A stretch of DNA of 38,338 nt from Limosilactobacillus pontis DSM 8475. Lineage in GTDB: Bacteria; Bacillota; Bacilli; Lactobacillales; Lactobacillaceae. The stretch is from positions 15,642 to 53,979 of the forward strand of contig NZ_AZGO01000049.1 of NCBI RefSeq assembly GCF_001435345.1, written 5' to 3'. The notes under the pieces are model-generated. The model was not told where the DNA came from and ran no database searches. It saw nothing but the letters and a program-made list of their open reading frames with translations. Position numbers and translations under genes: made by a program. This document shows positions 7,681-15,736 of the stretch, one piece after another (positions within the stretch are counted from its first letter, which is position 1; each line of letters starts with the position of its first letter).

Positions 7681-10335
7681 TTACTTATCCATGTATTCCT
7701 TGGCCAGCTTCAGGGCGTCTTGAATCCCGGCTGGGTTCTTCCCACCGGCCTGAGCGAGGTTTGGCCGACCACCGCCGCCACCGTTGATGGCTTTGGCAAT
7801 TGCCTTGATCAGGTCACCGGCCTTCAAGCCTGCTTTGACCTTGTCGTCACTGACGGCGACCAGCAGGTTGGCCTTACCATCGTTAGCCGTCCCGAGGACC
7901 AGCACGTCAGAAAGCTGTTTAGCCCGCCAACTGTCGGCCAGTTGCCGGAGTTGACCCATCCCAGCAACCTTAACCTCAGCCGCAATCAGGCTCCCCTGCT
8001 TGGTGTCCTGAACGTTTTCAAAAAAGTTGTTGGCCTGTTGAGCCGCAATCTTAGCCTCCAGGGCCGCACTCTTCTTCTGGGCTTCCTTCAATTCGGCCTG
8101 AAGAGCAGCAACCTGGTGAGGAACCTCCTTGATCTGGGCGGTCTTCAGTTCGATAGCCGTTTCGGTCAGCAGGTCATCCCGATCCTGGAGGAACTTGAAG
8201 GCGTCACTGGAGGTCACGGCTTCGATCCGCCGGACACCGGCACCAACCCCACCTTCGGAAACGATCTTAAACAGGCCAAGCTCGTTGGTGTTCTTAACGT
8301 GGTCCCCACCGCAGAATTCGGTGTTGTAGTCGCCAATCTTGACAACCCGGACCTTGTCACCATACTTGTCGGAGAAGAGCGCAATCGCCCCCATCTCCTT
8401 AGCCGAATCAATGTCGGTCTCGACGGTCTTGACCGGAATTTCCTTCCAGATCTGTTCGTTAACCATCTGCTCAACAGCTTGCAGGTCCTTAGCCGTGACC
8501 TGACCGAAGTGGCTGAAGTCAAAGCGCAGGTAGTGTTCCTCAACCAGGGACCCGGCCTGCTGGGTGTGCCCACCCAGAACGTTCCGCAGGGCCTGGTCTA
8601 GCAGGTGGGTCGCGGTGTGGTTCTTCTCAATCTTCAGGTGCCGCAGCCGGTCAACAACCAGCTTGTAGCGGGCCCCCTTCTTGATCGGCGCCGTCAGCTC
8701 AACACGGTGCAGGTTTTGCTGGTTCGGAGCGTGCTGAACGTCGACAACCCGACCAACCTTCTTGCCATAGTTGTCAATGATGTCACCGGTGTCGGCCACT
8801 TGACCACCCATTTCAGCGTAGAATGGGGTGACGTCGAAGATAAGCTCAACGTTCTTATCATCAGCAGTGGCAGAATCGGCTTGCTTACCGTCGTGAGCCA
8901 AGCCGATCACCTTGGCGTCGTCAACGGTCAGGTCGGTGTAGCCGACGTACTTACTATCTTCCTTGAAGTCGGTCCACAGGTCGGTCTGCACTCCCATCCC
9001 GTTGTCCATATCACGGGCGTTCCGGGCCCGGTTCTGCTGTTCGGTCATGGCGGCCTCAAAGCCCTTTTGGTCAACCTTCAGGCCCTCATCACTGGCGTAT
9101 TCCTTGGTCAATTCGATTGGGAAACCATAGGTATCGTAGAGCTTGAAGGCGGTCTTCCCGTCGATCTCGTTGGTCCCGTTCTTCTTGGCCTCGGCAATCA
9201 CATTGTTCAGCAGGTTCAAGCCGCCGTTCAAAGTGGCGCTAAAGCGGTCTTCCTCGGACTTGATGACGGAGGCAATGTAGTCGGCGTTTTCCAGGACGTC
9301 TGGGTAGTAGTCCTGCATGATCTTGCCGACGGTTGGGACCATCTTGGCCAAAAATGGCTCGTCAATACCCAGCTTCTTGCCAGCCACCACGGCCCGCCGC
9401 AAGAGACGCCGGATAACATAGCCCCGCCCCATGTTGGACGGCAGGGCCCCGTCGCCAATGGCAAAGGTGATCGTCCGGATATGGTCGGCGATGATCTTAA
9501 ACTGGATGTCATCTTCCTTGTTTTCACCGTACTTCTTCGTCCCACTGAATTCCTCAGTCTGCTTGATCAGCGGCATGAAGAGGTCGGTTTCGAAGTTGGT
9601 TGGGGCATTTTCGAAGATGGAAACCACCCGTTCGAGTCCCATCCCGGTATCGATGTTCTTGTGAGGTAGCGGCTCGTAGGTGTCTTCAGGGGTGTGGTTG
9701 AACTGACTGAAGACGATGTTCCAGATCTCCAGGTAACGCTCATTCTCCCCACCCGGGTAGTTCTCGGGATCGTCGTCGGCCAGGTTGTTGAATTCTTGAC
9801 CACGATCATAAAAGATTTCGGTATCAGGACCAGATGGACCCTGACCAATGTCCCAGAAGTTGTCCTCGTCCGGAATCAGGTGGTCCTTGGCCACGCCGAC
9901 CTCGCGCCATTTGTTGTAGGCGTCATGATCCTTCGGGTAGTAGGTGATGTAGAGCCGTTCGGGATCAAAGCCAAACCACTTGTCACTGGTCAGTAGTTCC
10001 CAGGCCCATGGAATAACCTCGTTCTTGAAGTAATCACCGACGGAGAAGTTCCCCAGCATCTCAAACATAGTGTGGTGACGAGCCGTCTTCCCAACGTTTT
10101 CGATGTCGTTGGTCCGGATACTCTTTTGCGATGAGGTCATCCGCGGGTTTTCCGGAACGACCTTGCCGTCGAAGTACTTCTTCATCGTGGCCACCCCGGA
10201 GTTGATCCAAAGCAGGGTTGGGTCATTGACCGGAACCAATGAGGCACTTGGCATGATCTTGTGACCGTGCTCCTCAAAGAACTTCAGGTACATCCGCCGA
10301 ACCTGAGCACTGTTCAGCTTCTTTAATTCTTTCAT
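7681..10335 (-). CDS. alaS: Alanyl-tRNA synthetase
   Basis: About 884 residues, full length. It charges tRNA-Ala in the cytoplasm. Visible in order: class II catalytic core (ARMYLKFFEEHGH-like start, TSSQKSIRTNDIENVG, NIDTGMGLERV motif 3), the editing domain with zinc-binding HTATHLLDQ (about residue 575) and FCGGDH (about 675), a coiled-coil linker (AALQAELKEAQKKSAALEAKIA) and the DHHA1 C-terminal domain with GGGGGRPNLAQAGG. The start MKELKKLNSAQ is chosen because GGGAG stands five bases before it; a longer in-frame extension reads into the T-box leader and is not coding. Expression is controlled by the leader at 10336-10560. Confidence 0.98.
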   Translation of the reverse strand: MKELKKLNSAQVRRMYLKFFEEHGHKIMPSASLVPVNDPTLLWINSGVATMKKYFDGKVVPENPRMTSSQKSIRTNDIENVGKTARHHTMFEMLGNFSVGDYFKNEVIPWAWELLTSDKWFGFDPERLYITYYPKDHDAYNKWREVGVAKDHLIPDEDNFWDIGQGPSGPDTEIFYDRGQEFNNLADDDPENYPGGENERYLEIWNIVFSQFNHTPEDTYEPLPHKNIDTGMGLERVVSIFENAPTNFETDLFMPLIKQTEEFSGTKKYGENKEDDIQFKIIADHIRTITFAIGDGALPSNMGRGYVIRRLLRRAVVAGKKLGIDEPFLAKMVPTVGKIMQDYYPDVLENADYIASVIKSEEDRFSATLNGGLNLLNNVIAEAKKNGTNEIDGKTAFKLYDTYGFPIELTKEYASDEGLKVDQKGFEAAMTEQQNRARNARDMDNGMGVQTDLWTDFKEDSKYVGYTDLTVDDAKVIGLAHDGKQADSATADDKNVELIFDVTPFYAEMGGQVADTGDIIDNYGKKVGRVVDVQHAPNQQNLHRVELTAPIKKGARYKLVVDRLRHLKIEKNHTATHLLDQALRNVLGGHTQQAGSLVEEHYLRFDFSHFGQVTAKDLQAVEQMVNEQIWKEIPVKTVETDIDSAKEMGAIALFSDKYGDKVRVVKIGDYNTEFCGGDHVKNTNELGLFKIVSEGGVGAGVRRIEAVTSSDAFKFLQDRDDLLTETAIELKTAQIKEVPHQVAALQAELKEAQKKSAALEAKIAAQQANNFFENVQDTKQGSLIAAEVKVAGMGQLRQLADSWRAKQLSDVLVLGTANDGKANLLVAVSDDKVKAGLKAGDLIKAIAKAINGGGGGRPNLAQAGGKNPAGIQDALKLAKEYMDK

Positions 10336-10560
10336 GATATCTCCCTTTCTAAAAACAAAATCCATCCTTGCGATCAGAGACGCCGGACGACGCGGTACCA
10401 CTCTGTTTGCAACGATGGATTTCGTTTACCTCTTATTTCTCGACATTGGCCGAGTTGAATATCAAATTTTATGAATGGGGAGCACCCGCCAGGTATTCAT
10501 CGGTCGTCGCAGCAACCCGACCGTTTCTGAAAATCGCACCCGACCGGCATGTCCCAAACG
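10336..10560 (-). promoter_or_regulatory. T-box riboswitch of alaS
   Basis: The leader carries AGAGTGGTACCGCG (10391-10404), a match to the T-box antiterminator consensus, with its 3' partner GCGTCTCT downstream. The arms 10409-10422 and 10358-10371 pair over 14 bases with one mismatch and are followed by TTGTTTTT: the terminator. Unacylated tRNA-Ala is expected to bind and prevent termination. I could not fix the specifier codon; GCT triplets occur at 10511-10513 and 10481-10483. Confidence 0.9.
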
Positions 10561-10566
10561 AGTCAT

Positions 10567-10595
10567 ATTATAGCGAACTTATCCGGTAAAATCAA
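10567..10595 (-). promoter_or_regulatory. Promoter of alaS leader
   Basis: TTGATT, 17 bases, TATAAT on the minus strand. The -35 hexamer overlaps the stop codon of cshB (10592-10594), so alaS has its own promoter inside the end of the upstream gene. Confidence 0.8.
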
Positions 10596-11965
10596 CGGGC
10601 ATTCCGCTCCCGCCTGTGTTGCCGCTGGCGCTGCCGCTTGGCCTTGCGGATCTTGTGACGGAGCTCGAGCTTATGCTTTTGCTGCTCGTCCTCTCTGATA
10701 GCCCGCTTGATCCGCTTCTTGTAGCCCGGCTTAACGCGGCGCTTGGTCTTCTTGACAAAGCCCTTCATGGACGGGTCCAGCTCGTCGCGCTTACGCCGGT
10801 AGTTCTTCCGCCGGTTCCGGTCGTGGGTAGTGACCAGCCGGCCGCCACGTGGTTCCTTGGGAACAAACTTGATTCCGCGCTCTTCCAGCTTGGCAATCAG
10901 GTCGTCCTCAGCCGGGGCGTAGAGGGTGATCGCCGTCCCGGTCATCCCGTTACGACCCGTCCGACCAACCCGGTGAATAAAGTATTCCAGGTCGGTTGGA
11001 ATGTCATCGTTGATTACCAGGGAAACCCCGTCGATGTCGATTCCCCGGGCGGCCAGGTCGGTGGCGACCACGTACTGGTAATCCAGGTTCCGGATCTGGC
11101 GCATGGTGCGCTTGCGCCGACGTGCTTCCAGACCCCCGTGGATCATGGCGACCTTGAGTCCCTGTTCCTCCAGGTAGTGGGTCAACTCCTCAACCCGCTC
11201 CTTGGTGTTGGCAAAGACGAGGGCCAGGTAAGGTTCACCCATCGTCAGAAGCCGGTAGATCAGCTGGTTCTTATCCTGCCCCTTGGTTGACATCAGCCAG
11301 TTCTGCACATCGGGGTTGATGACCGCCTGGGTTGGGATCTCCTCGACCTCGGGGTTGGCCATGTACTTCTTCAGAAACGGCCGCAGTTTCTTAGGAATTG
11401 TTGCCGAGAAGACCATCATCTGCAAGTCCTCCGGGAAGTTGCTGACGATCTGGTCAACCTGCTCCAAGAAGCCCATGTCCAGGGTCATATCGGCCTCGTC
11501 GACAACAAACATCGTCGCCGTGTGAATGTCTAGGGCCTGGCTCTTGATCAGGTCAAGTACCCGCCCCGGTGTCCCGATCACCAACTGGGGCTGCTTACGG
11601 GATAGCTGATCGAGCTGGTGCTGCTTGTCGGTCCCGCCGACGTAGTTATGAATAGTCAGGGACTGGGGGGCAAACTTGTTAAGCTGCTTAGCGGCAGCGT
11701 ATATCTGGTAGGCTAGCTCCCGGCTCGGCGTGGTGATCACCGCCTGAACCGCCTGAACTTCAGGATCGATCCGGGCAAAGATCGGCAGGAGGAAGGCATG
11801 GGTCTTCCCACTCCCGGTTGCCGACTGGCCGACCACGCTCTGCCCCTTCAGAATATCCGGGATGACCCGCTCTTGGATCGGTGTCGGTTGGTAGAAGTTG
11901 ATCGCCTGGACCGCCTTGATCAGGTACGGTGGTAGGTTAAAGTTCTTAAACTTATTTTCGGTCAT
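10592..11965 (-). CDS. cshB: DEAD-box RNA helicase, CshB-like
   Basis: 457 residues. Helicase core motifs: Q motif FYQPTPIQERV, Walker A QSATGSGKT (48-55), TPSRELA, TPGRVLDL, DEAD box, SAT, and HRVGRTGRNG motif VI. The C-terminal 80 residues are extremely basic (KKTKRRVKPGYKKRIKRA and further Arg/Lys/Gln-rich stretches), an RNA-binding tail. Bacillus CshB assists cold-shock mRNA unfolding and ribosome assembly and lies between the nrnA-like gene and alaS regions, supporting this subtype. AAAGGA precedes the ATG; 17 bases after nrnA, so the pair is likely one transcript. Confidence 0.9.
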   Translation of the reverse strand: MTENKFKNFNLPPYLIKAVQAINFYQPTPIQERVIPDILKGQSVVGQSATGSGKTHAFLLPIFARIDPEVQAVQAVITTPSRELAYQIYAAAKQLNKFAPQSLTIHNYVGGTDKQHQLDQLSRKQPQLVIGTPGRVLDLIKSQALDIHTATMFVVDEADMTLDMGFLEQVDQIVSNFPEDLQMMVFSATIPKKLRPFLKKYMANPEVEEIPTQAVINPDVQNWLMSTKGQDKNQLIYRLLTMGEPYLALVFANTKERVEELTHYLEEQGLKVAMIHGGLEARRRKRTMRQIRNLDYQYVVATDLAARGIDIDGVSLVINDDIPTDLEYFIHRVGRTGRNGMTGTAITLYAPAEDDLIAKLEERGIKFVPKEPRGGRLVTTHDRNRRKNYRRKRDELDPSMKGFVKKTKRRVKPGYKKRIKRAIREDEQQKHKLELRHKIRKAKRQRQRQHRRERNAR

Positions 11966-11982
11966 TAGTCAGTTCCTTTCCC

Positions 11983-12939
11983 TTATTTTGTTGCGTAAGC
12001 AGCGGTCAGCTGGTCAAGCTCAGCAATTACCTGCTTGATCTCGTCCTGATCCTTGGCCTTGGCACCGCTAGCCAGGGCATGCCCGCCGCCATCATGGTTT
12101 TTAGCCAGGCCATTGATGGAGGGGCCCTTGGAACGCAGGCGAATACGGTAATGGCCGTCCTCTTGTTCAACGAAGATTGCCCAGGCAGTCACGTCCTTAA
12201 TCCGTCCCGGTAGCGAAACCACCGCAGAGGTTCCGGCTTCGCTCAGGCCAAACTTGGCCAACAGGTCATTGGTTAAAGCCACGTATGCGGCCCCGTGTTC
12301 CAGAATGGTCAGGTGCTCGTAAACGTAGGCCGACAGACGGGCCAGTGGCAGGGTAATCTCGTTTTCCCGTTGACTGATGGCACTAGCATCCGCCCCCGCC
12401 GCCATCAAGGCCCCGGCAACCAGCATCGTCCGCGGCGTGGTAGCTGGGTAGAGGAAGCGGCCGGTATCACCGATGATCCCGGCGTAGAGGGCACTGGCGG
12501 CCTGCTTGGGCAGCTTGAGTTCCTTGGCGAAGTGCTGGTAGAAGGCGTAGATCATCTCCGAACAGCTAGAAGCATCCGGTTCGACCCACATCAGGTCGCC
12601 AAAAGGTTCATCGTTCGGGTGGTGGTCGATCTTGATCAGCTCGTCTCCGTTGTTAAAGCGGCGATCATCAATTCGCGGAGCGTTGGCGGTGTCGGTAACG
12701 ATCACCAGGGCGTCGTCGAAGGTCTCGTTATCAATCTCGTCCATCGTGCCGATCCAGTCGAAGCCCGGGATGTACTTGCCGACCACGTAGACCTGCTTGT
12801 AGGGGAAGGAGGCCTTCAGGATCTCGGCCAGCCCGACCTGGGAACCGATGGCATCCGGATCGGGACGCTGGTGCCGGTGAATGATGATTTTGTTGTACTT
12901 CTTAATTTGTGCAAAAATTGCTGCTAATTGATCAGCCAT
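11983..12939 (-). CDS. nrnA: DHH-family oligoribonuclease / pAp phosphatase NrnA
   Basis: 318 residues with the DHH phosphoesterase motifs RHQRPDPDAIGSQ, VTDTANAPRID, KIDHHPND and a DHHA1 C-terminus ending in GGGHALASGAK. NrnA degrades nanoRNAs of 2-5 nucleotides and removes the 3'-phosphate of pAp; some relatives also hydrolyse pApA from c-di-AMP turnover. Specific activity is inferred. GAGGG precedes the ATG. It has its own promoter (12980-13008) and is followed closely by cshB. Confidence 0.92.
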   Translation of the reverse strand: MADQLAAIFAQIKKYNKIIIHRHQRPDPDAIGSQVGLAEILKASFPYKQVYVVGKYIPGFDWIGTMDEIDNETFDDALVIVTDTANAPRIDDRRFNNGDELIKIDHHPNDEPFGDLMWVEPDASSCSEMIYAFYQHFAKELKLPKQAASALYAGIIGDTGRFLYPATTPRTMLVAGALMAAGADASAISQRENEITLPLARLSAYVYEHLTILEHGAAYVALTNDLLAKFGLSEAGTSAVVSLPGRIKDVTAWAIFVEQEDGHYRIRLRSKGPSINGLAKNHDGGGHALASGAKAKDQDEIKQVIAELDQLTAAYATK

Positions 12940-12979
12940 GATTGTTTACCCTCTTATCAAAAAATTATTCTAATAATTA

Positions 12980-13008
12980 AGTATACCAGTAATCGGCAAG
13001 CGGGCCAA
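12980..13008 (-). promoter_or_regulatory. Promoter of nrnA-cshB
   Basis: TTGGCC, 17 bases, TATACT with an extended -10 (TGGTATACT) on the minus strand, about 40 bases before the nrnA start. Confidence 0.7.
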
Positions 13009-13009
13009 T

Positions 13010-13053
13010 CTTAAAAAACAAAATACCCCCCGCTTCTTTGGCGAGAGGTATTT
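13010..13053 (-). terminator. Terminator of gnd
   Basis: A 13-bp fully paired stem (13041-13053 with 13021-13033, two G-U pairs) and a 7-base loop, then TTTTGTTTTTT on the minus strand. A T-run also flanks it on the plus strand. Confidence 0.93.
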
Positions 13054-13075
13054 TTTAGAAACTAATGGGCAACCA

Positions 13076-13987
13076 TTAGTCCTTCTTGGCAGTGTCCATT
13101 GCGTGGCCACCGAAACCGTTCCGCAGTGCAGAAACGACCTTACCATCGAAGGAGTCGTCTTGCATTGAACGGAACCGTTGGCTTAATGCTTCGTAGATAA
13201 CTGGCGTTGGTACTTGCTTGTCCATTGCATCCATCAGGGTCCAGTGAGCTTCACCAGAACTGTGCATCCGACCAGCGATCTTATCCAGGTGTGGGTCCTT
13301 TTCGAAGGCTTCTTGAGCCAGTTCCATCAGCCATGAACGGATAACAGAACCGTGGTTCCACATCTTGGCAACAGCAGCGTTGTCGTAGTCAAAGTCAGAA
13401 GCTTCCAGAACTTCGAAACCTTCACCCATGGCTTCCATCATCCCGTATTCGATGGCGTTGTGAACCATCTTGAGGTAGTGACCGGAACCAGCCTTACCAG
13501 TGTAGAGGTAACCGTCCTTTTCAGCAATCCCATCAAACAGTGGGGCAAGACGTTCGTTGAAGATATCTTCATCGTCCCCACCGATCATGAAGTTACCGTC
13601 CTTGAGGGCACCCTTCCAACCGCCTGAAGAACCGCAGTCGAAGTAGTGAATACCCTTTTCGGTGAACATGCGGTTGTGACGCATGGAGTCCTTCCAGAAC
13701 GTGTTCCCACCGTCGATAACCGTGTCGTCGGCATCGAGCAGGTTGGCCAATTGGTCCATCGTGGAGTCAGTTGGCTTGCCGGCTGGAACCATAACCCAAA
13801 CAGTCCGTGGTTGGTTAAGCTTCTTAACCATTTCTTCCAGGGTGTAGGCAGGTTCTGCACCGTAAGAAGCAGCTTCTTCAACTAACTTCTTATCAAGGTC
13901 AAAGGCAACCACTTGGTTGTCATTGCGCAACATGTTTTGGCAAAGGTGAATACCCATCTTACCTAAACCAATCAATCCGATTTGCAT
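13076..13987 (-). CDS. gnd: 6-phosphogluconate dehydrogenase, decarboxylating, short (GntZ/YqeC) type
   Basis: 303 residues, the short form rather than the approximately 470-residue form. It oxidises and decarboxylates 6-phosphogluconate to ribulose 5-phosphate; the short type often prefers NAD+. In heterofermenters this is the entry step to the phosphoketolase pathway. Visible: Rossmann GLIGLGKMG (4-12), IDGGNTFWKDS, FDCGSSGGWKGA, and the catalytic KMVHNAIEYGMMEAMGEG. Codon choice is less GC-rich than in neighbouring genes (many GGT, GTT, CAA, TTG), as in a highly expressed gene. A strong GGAGGG precedes the ATG. It is a single-gene unit between yajC and nrnA with its own terminator. Confidence 0.95.
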   Translation of the reverse strand: MQIGLIGLGKMGIHLCQNMLRNDNQVVAFDLDKKLVEEAASYGAEPAYTLEEMVKKLNQPRTVWVMVPAGKPTDSTMDQLANLLDADDTVIDGGNTFWKDSMRHNRMFTEKGIHYFDCGSSGGWKGALKDGNFMIGGDDEDIFNERLAPLFDGIAEKDGYLYTGKAGSGHYLKMVHNAIEYGMMEAMGEGFEVLEASDFDYDNAAVAKMWNHGSVIRSWLMELAQEAFEKDPHLDKIAGRMHSSGEAHWTLMDAMDKQVPTPVIYEALSQRFRSMQDDSFDGKVVSALRNGFGGHAMDTAKKD

Positions 13988-14102
13988 TAGATTTTCCCTC
14001 CTGTATTTACGGTCTCACTAAGGAAATGCAGCCCTCAGCAAGGGATAAGGACGCGTAAACGTCGTGTCTGAAAAATGGCCGGTAAGTGCATTAATCAAAC
14101 GT

Positions 14103-14130
14103 CCGTTAAAAAGTTTCCCACTTTTTGCGG
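14103..14130 (-). terminator. Possible terminator of yajC
   Basis: AAAAAGT (14108-14114) and ACTTTTT (14120-14126) pair around a 5-base loop, extended by CCG/CGG outside. The 3' arm on the minus strand is itself T-rich, but no separate T-run follows. Confidence 0.4.
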
Positions 14131-14140
14131 GATTAGTCAA

Positions 14141-14590
14141 TTACTTTTCCTGATCGGCAGCGGAGTCAGCGGTAGAGTCGGCTGCAGAATCAGCAGCAGG
14201 CTCAGCACTGGCGACTTGATCGGCGGCAGATACCGGAGTAGCAGATGCGGCCGGTTGACTATCATTGTCTGCCTTACTATCGCTGGTCTTAACAACCCGC
14301 GCAATGGCTACCATGTCAAAGGTCAGGTAGATGCCTTCGCAGTCCAGAGTTACCGTCCTGTCAGTCTTGTTGATTGAGTCAATCTTTCCGTGAAGACGGC
14401 CGATGGTGACAACCTCATTACCGGGGTGCAGACTGCTCATCATATCTTGATGTTGCTTCCGTTGCTTCTGCTGTGGCCGAATCATGAAGAAGTACATCAG
14501 GGCAATCATCAACAGAATCAGAATGATCCCAGAGTAACTACTTGCCCCGGCACTAGCGGCACCTAAAATTCCAAAAGTTAAACTATTCAC
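14141..14590 (-). CDS. yajC: Preprotein translocase accessory subunit YajC
   Basis: About 149 residues. A single N-terminal membrane segment (IILILLMIALMYFFMI), then RPQQKQRKQHQDMM and the cytoplasmic domain with LHPGNEVVTIGRLHGKIDSI, which is the YajC signature. YajC associates with SecDF/SecYEG; it is dispensable in most bacteria. The start is uncertain: the GTG at 14590 is eight bases from GGATGG, while an ATG at 14602 directly abuts the ribosome site. The tail is unusual: an Ala/Asp/Ser-rich acidic stretch with near-repeats SAAD-STAD-SAAD before the stop. Follows the tgt-like gene, in the usual ruvAB-tgt-yajC order. Confidence 0.88.
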   Translation of the reverse strand: MNSLTFGILGAASAGASSYSGIILILLMIALMYFFMIRPQQKQRKQHQDMMSSLHPGNEVVTIGRLHGKIDSINKTDRTVTLDCEGIYLTFDMVAIARVVKTSDSKADNDSQPAASATPVSAADQVASAEPAADSAADSTADSAADQEK

Positions 14591-14654
14591 AGTAATATCC
14601 ATCCCTTCAAAAATACTCAACAATAACTGTAACAAACTTTGTTATAAAAAGCCA

Positions 14655-15725
14655 CTATTGGCCGCACTGTCTGGTAAATTTACGCAAGTCCGCTGATATT
14701 TGTCCCGCGGCAATCATTACTCGAATCCGGGCAAGCAATTGATTGATAGTAAACAGGTTGTGGAGAAGCAGATAGCGTTCCCCCACCGGCTGACTGGTAG
14801 TCAAAAGGTGGTGGATCGCCGCCCGAGAGACCCCGGCACGACAGGTTGGACAATTGCACCGGTCCGCAAGCACTTGACCGTCGCCGGCAAAACGCTCCCG
14901 ATCGAGGGGCAGTCGGCCAAAGCCAACTATTGCGTTCCCCATAGCAGCTTCGCGTCCAGCCAGGTCGCTATCGATCAGGTCAAGGCCGCACAGCAATGCA
15001 GCAACCAACTGGTGGAGGTCCCCACTGGTCGGCAGGTAGCGCAGTTTAGTCGGCTCCATCATTCCCACCAATTCGTTAAGCAGGCGGACCTGCTCGGCCA
15101 CCGGCACATCCGGAGTCACCCCCAGGATGCTATAACCAGACGCACCAGCAGGCACGGCAGTTAGGCTGGTCTGCCGGGCCCGTTTCAACCCGCCCCCGAC
15201 CAATGGGGCCAGGTCACCGGCCAGGCAGGGATTCGATGTCAGCCAGCCATTCGTCTGCTCAACCGCCGCATTAAGGTCGTCGACGGGGGCAAAATAGGCG
15301 TCAGCGCGGGCAAAGCCGGTGGTAAGGTCAGCGCCCAACCCCCGCTGAATCGCCCGGGCATCTTGGGGCGTGTAGAACTTCAACTGCCCGCTGACCGGGT
15401 CATGAAAGCTGACCCCATCGTGTTTACGGCCGCGGGGCTTGGCCCATTGATAGGCCCGGTCGGCACCCGAGGCCGTCACCAGGATTCCGGACCAGCCCAA
15501 GAACGCGTGCAGGTCGCCTGGGTGGCTGGCGGTCAGCCAGTAGTCAATGGCATCCTGTTTGATGGCCTGAGCACCACATCCTGCAAGCTCCGCCGGGGTC
15601 AGGGTGGTTAGGGCACTCCCGGTTTGGACGACGGCAGGCGTGGTCAGCTGTCGTCCATTGACCGTCACCGTCCCGGTCCGCATCTCCTGGCAGTGATGGT
15701 TAATCTGAAAAGTTAACTTCTTCAT
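14655..15725 (-). CDS. Divergent tRNA-guanine transglycosylase-like protein, base-pocket residues lost
   Basis: About 356 residues, occupying the tgt locus. It aligns along its length with bacterial Tgt, which swaps guanine 34 for preQ1 in tRNAs with GUN anticodons. Retained: zinc site C290, C292, C295, H322 (RCNCPTC and LLHNL) and an Asp at 252 in GLDLIDS, where the nucleophile FDC is expected, plus R258. Lost: TDSGGFQ is TASGADR (general-acid Asp to A85), MAFDE is TGFAR (Asp to A139), the G-x-QQG base contact is VGGG (Gln to G177), and IGGLSVGE is ILGVTPDV. It is thus unlikely to perform the normal preQ1 exchange; it may be a repurposed or non-catalytic paralogue. An open frame with an AAGGA seven bases from the ATG argues for a working gene. 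An ATG overlapping the ruvB stop (15740) is the alternative start. Confidence 0.8.
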   Translation of the reverse strand: MKKLTFQINHHCQEMRTGTVTVNGRQLTTPAVVQTGSALTTLTPAELAGCGAQAIKQDAIDYWLTASHPGDLHAFLGWSGILVTASGADRAYQWAKPRGRKHDGVSFHDPVSGQLKFYTPQDARAIQRGLGADLTTGFARADAYFAPVDDLNAAVEQTNGWLTSNPCLAGDLAPLVGGGLKRARQTSLTAVPAGASGYSILGVTPDVPVAEQVRLLNELVGMMEPTKLRYLPTSGDLHQLVAALLCGLDLIDSDLAGREAAMGNAIVGFGRLPLDRERFAGDGQVLADRCNCPTCRAGVSRAAIHHLLTTSQPVGERYLLLHNLFTINQLLARIRVMIAAGQISADLRKFTRQCGQ

Positions 15726-15736
15726 CGTTTCATCCT

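Noticed and set aside
8605-9669. Plus-strand open frame of 354 codons opposite alaS
   Set aside because: Antisense to conserved alaS codons in a GC-rich genome, where long antisense frames are common; no domain seen.
10571-10590. Short plus-strand frame 10368-10589 over the alaS leader
   Set aside because: It lies opposite the T-box structure and has no ribosome site.
13988-14102. Promoter for gnd
   Set aside because: gnd must have a strong promoter, but no convincing pair of hexamers could be placed in this stretch (a TTGATT has no matching -10).
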